A stretch of 64,000 bases of DNA from Carex sylvatica. Taxonomy: Eukaryota; Streptophyta; Magnoliopsida; Poales; Cyperaceae. This document shows, piece after piece, positions 61,636 through 64,000 of this stretch. Location: contig CAXKVR010000220.1 in assembly GCA_964058845.1 (NCBI GenBank), positions 62,001-126,000 on the forward strand, given 5' to 3'. The translations under genes and the position numbers were made by a program. Under the pieces are notes generated by a model. The model had not been told where the DNA came from. It did no database searches and was given only the letters and a program-made list of their open reading frames with translations. Positions within the stretch are counted from its first letter, which is position 1; each line of letters opens with the position of its first letter.

Positions 61636-63052
61636 CAAACTTACATGTACATGGAAGTAGATTCTTAAACAGAAATATAGTGTAGTTGGTACTTATGGTA
61701 TGTTTTCTCCTTTCTGGAAGGACATTATGAAAACTAAAGACATTATAGAAGTCAGTACTGATTGGCAGGTTGGGTTTTCATTTCTGGAAGGACATTATGA
61801 AAACTAAAGACATTATAAAAGTCAGTACTGATTGGTAGGTTGGGAATGTCCATTCCATCAGATTTTGGCTTGATAGGTGGATTGGTAATTGTGCTTTGCA
61901 CAATGTTTATCCTAACTTATTTGATATTGCTTATGATAAAGAGATTTTAGTTTCACAAGTGTTTACTTATGACGGTTTATAAATTGCTTTTTGTAGGCAG
62001 TTAGTAAGTATATATCATACTGAGTGGTGTGCCTTATTATCACAATTTCATGATTTTCAGTTGAGTCAAACCAATGACCAAATTGTTATTTGGAGATGGA
62101 CTAGTACTGGTTGATTTAGTGTTCATTCGTTGTATGCATGGTTATTGTTCAGTGGCATATATAATTCTACATTTAGTAGTATTTGGTCTGCTAATATACC
62201 TTTCCTTTGGTTGGCAAAACAAAACTGAATTTTGACTAGAGATAATTTGAGAAAAAGGGGGTGGCAAGGTGACCAAAGTTGTGTCTTTTGTGATTCATAT
62301 GAAACTGTCTCTCATTTATTTCTGACTTGTCCTTTAACTAATCAGATATGGGGTTAGATTGTCCAATTTAATAACTTTAATTTTACTTGTACAACTCTTG
62401 ATGAGTTATGGGACATAGGTACATGCATCCCTGTTAAGGATGCCAATTTAGTTATGGTTATTATAGGTTCTGTTTTATGGATGTTATGGATTGAGATGAA
62501 TACGGTATTATTCAAGGGAGGGCCTGCAAAACAGGCTAGCACTTTAGGGGCCCAAATACTTGTAATTGCTAAATTTTGGTGCTCTAATCAGAAATACAAT
62601 GCACTTGATGACAATCTAATTTATATGTTGCCTCCTGATGTTAAGGGCCTATCAGGAGATTTGCTTACTATCCCTATGATGGATGGGCTGGATATAATCC
62701 CTATACTTGGGATAGATCATTTTCAGGATGATGAGATTGAAGAAGCAGGAAATGATGTTGAAGGTTGCAGCTTTTTGTAGTTTTTACTTGTTGCAGGGTC
62801 TTTTTGCTTAATTAGGATAATTGTCTAGTTTGCTAGGACATGCTGTTAATGTTTTTGATTTGTTAGCTGTAACATATACAAAGTGGGTATTATCTTGATG
62901 CCTCACTTTTACGTGCTAGTTTTTATTTTGTTTTGCTAGCTAATATAGTGGGTACCAGTGTAATGGTATCAAGGTAATCAAAACATTGTAATATGGTTTT
63001 CGTTTAGTAATGAAAATCGGTGAGTCTACCCACTTCTCTCAAAAAAAAAAAA
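61636..63052 (+). pseudogene. 5'-truncated LINE (non-LTR retrotransposon) remnant
   Basis: The frame decayed from the 3' part of a plant LINE-type reverse transcriptase. At about 62220-62350 the zinc-binding RT-associated pattern is visible: TRDNLRKRGW, then CVFCDSYETVSHLFLTCP and IW. A 108-codon open tail (62454-62780) begins IIGSVLWMLWIEMNTVLF. In-frame stops interrupt it (for example at about 62112, 62226 and 62355). A 70-bp direct duplication lies at 61711-61850. It ends in a poly-A tail (63041-63052). Flanks ATCAATTTATAT (from 61622) and ATCAATTTAGAT (from 63054) look like a diverged target duplication, and the left segmental copy (about 47320) shows the unoccupied site. Not functional. 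Confidence 0.78.
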
Positions 63053-63161
63053 TATCAATTTAGATATAATTTGGTATTTCATCAAATTTAGATACACTGT
63101 TTTATTTCAATTTAGATATCATTTGGTATTTTATCAAATGTCGTTAAATATAGATCATGTT

Positions 63162-63905
63162 GGGTAACGGTGCACGCCAAAAGGTATATTTCAAAAAATT
63201 TACTGAGCGTCACACGCGATCTTATCATAACATGCAATTATTTACACGCAGTTTATGGATCATGTCACACACATGATCAAGCAGAGTATTATAGTTCATA
63301 CCTTGTCCTCTCATGAGGTGATGAGCTTGAGTGCCACAAGCTGCTTACTCGCGATTCTCTCACTTCTTCTCATATTTTCAAATTAGGAAATCCGAGTGGG
63401 TGTACACCAGGAGGTAGTCGAATAATCGGCTTGCCTAACTGCTAGATCAGCGCCCCAGTCCCAATCAATATCACGCATGGCTTGATCGATCTCTCCAATA
63501 GTAGGTTTGAATAGATCACCAATACCGAATCCCCAATCAACACACCCAATGGATCTGATCCTCAATCCTCGTGCAAGATCAATCACTTGATCTTACGTCT
63601 CAATCAATCAAGCAAGAAAGAAGAGAAAAAAGGAGAGATCAAAAATTTCAAATCAAGATCGACAAATCAAATCAAGAATGAGAAGTACAAACCTCAACGG
63701 ATCGATCTAGATCTCAACAAGTAGATCAAGATCAAGCTTCAATCGGATCACAAAACCGATCGGGATCAAGAGAGGTGGTGGCCAGCACTAGGTGGAGCTC
63801 GGCTTGGACAGGCAGCGGCTGGATCCGACACAAGGCTAATCGGTGGAGGAGAGGAGGGGCAGCGTCGGCTAGATCCGGCCCTAGACGGATCGGACGAGGC
63901 GGAGC
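63162..63905. mobile_element. LTR-like fragment beginning TGTTGGGTAACGG
   Basis: The block begins TGTTGGG, a start common to plant Copia-type LTRs, and is much less AT-rich than its surroundings, with many GATC/GATCGATC words. No internal retroelement genes, second LTR or matching CA end is visible, so it may be a truncated solo LTR. Short open frames here show no domain. Confidence 0.4.
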
Positions 63906-64000
63906 AATTTTATTCAAAAAATTTTGTTGAAGAAAAAGGTGTACAATTTTTTGTTTTAATTAAAAAATATATCAAAATATTATTGACAAGACTGTATAAT

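Larger units (their letters stand above)
56395..64000 (+). repeat. Segmental repeat, right copy with nested insertions
   Basis: The blocks of 45050-48380 recur here in the same order at 56660, 56822, 59640, 60240, 61045, 61196, 63062 and 63926, separated by insertions: a GA-rich piece (57003-57838), a foldback element (57866-59622), a MITE half (59988-60238), a LINE (about 61636-63052) and an LTR-like piece (63162-63905). It runs off the window end. Confidence 0.72.

Overview
This window is AT-rich plant nuclear DNA. Genes are sparse, split by long introns, and embedded in many small DNA transposons. Plant origin is shown by CC-NB-LRR (CNL) resistance genes with an EDVID motif, a plant-type U1 snRNA gene with a USE/TATA promoter, a nine-exon class III alcohol dehydrogenase, an NF-YC histone-fold gene and abundant hAT- and Mutator-type MITEs. 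The ADH protein and the NB-less resistance-like gene resemble monocot relatives, so a non-grass monocot is my best guess; the species is not established.

Layout. 1-10 kb: degenerate copies of a roughly 1 kb AT-rich repeat, carrying two non-autonomous hAT elements and a small MITE. 10.7-13.6 kb: an intronless-CDS, NB-ARC-lacking CNL-like gene on the minus strand, with a tRNA-derived SINE in its probable 5'UTR intron. 16.3-25.1 kb: a CNL gene on the minus strand in three coding blocks, with a 5.8 kb intron full of palindromic MITEs, an apparent 1-nt frameshift and an MHN instead of MHD motif. 27.0-29.75 kb: an NF-YC gene (minus) whose last codons and 3' flank are duplicated as a giant inverted repeat (arms about 955 bp, spacer 335 bp). 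30.4-31.7 kb: a five-copy tandem array of about 260 bp units. 32.6-32.85 kb: a U1 snRNA gene. 35.6-40.65 kb: an intact GSNO reductase / class III ADH gene (plus strand, 379 aa). 41-53 kb: more MITEs, and an extradiol ring-cleavage dioxygenase (LigB/DODA-like) pseudogene broken by a hAT insertion, a stop and a frameshift. 45-48.4 kb and 56.4-64 kb: two copies of a non-coding segment. The right copy was expanded by a 1.76 kb foldback element with a perfect 9-bp target duplication, a MITE half, a 5'-truncated LINE and an LTR-like piece; the left copy supplies empty sites.

The two resistance-type genes form a small same-strand cluster. The other genes (NF-YC, U1, GSNOR, DODA remnant) have no evident joint role. 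The most unusual structures are the NF-YC 3'-end inverted duplication, which could give a long hairpin RNA, and a MITE superfamily sharing one internal core but carrying many different termini.
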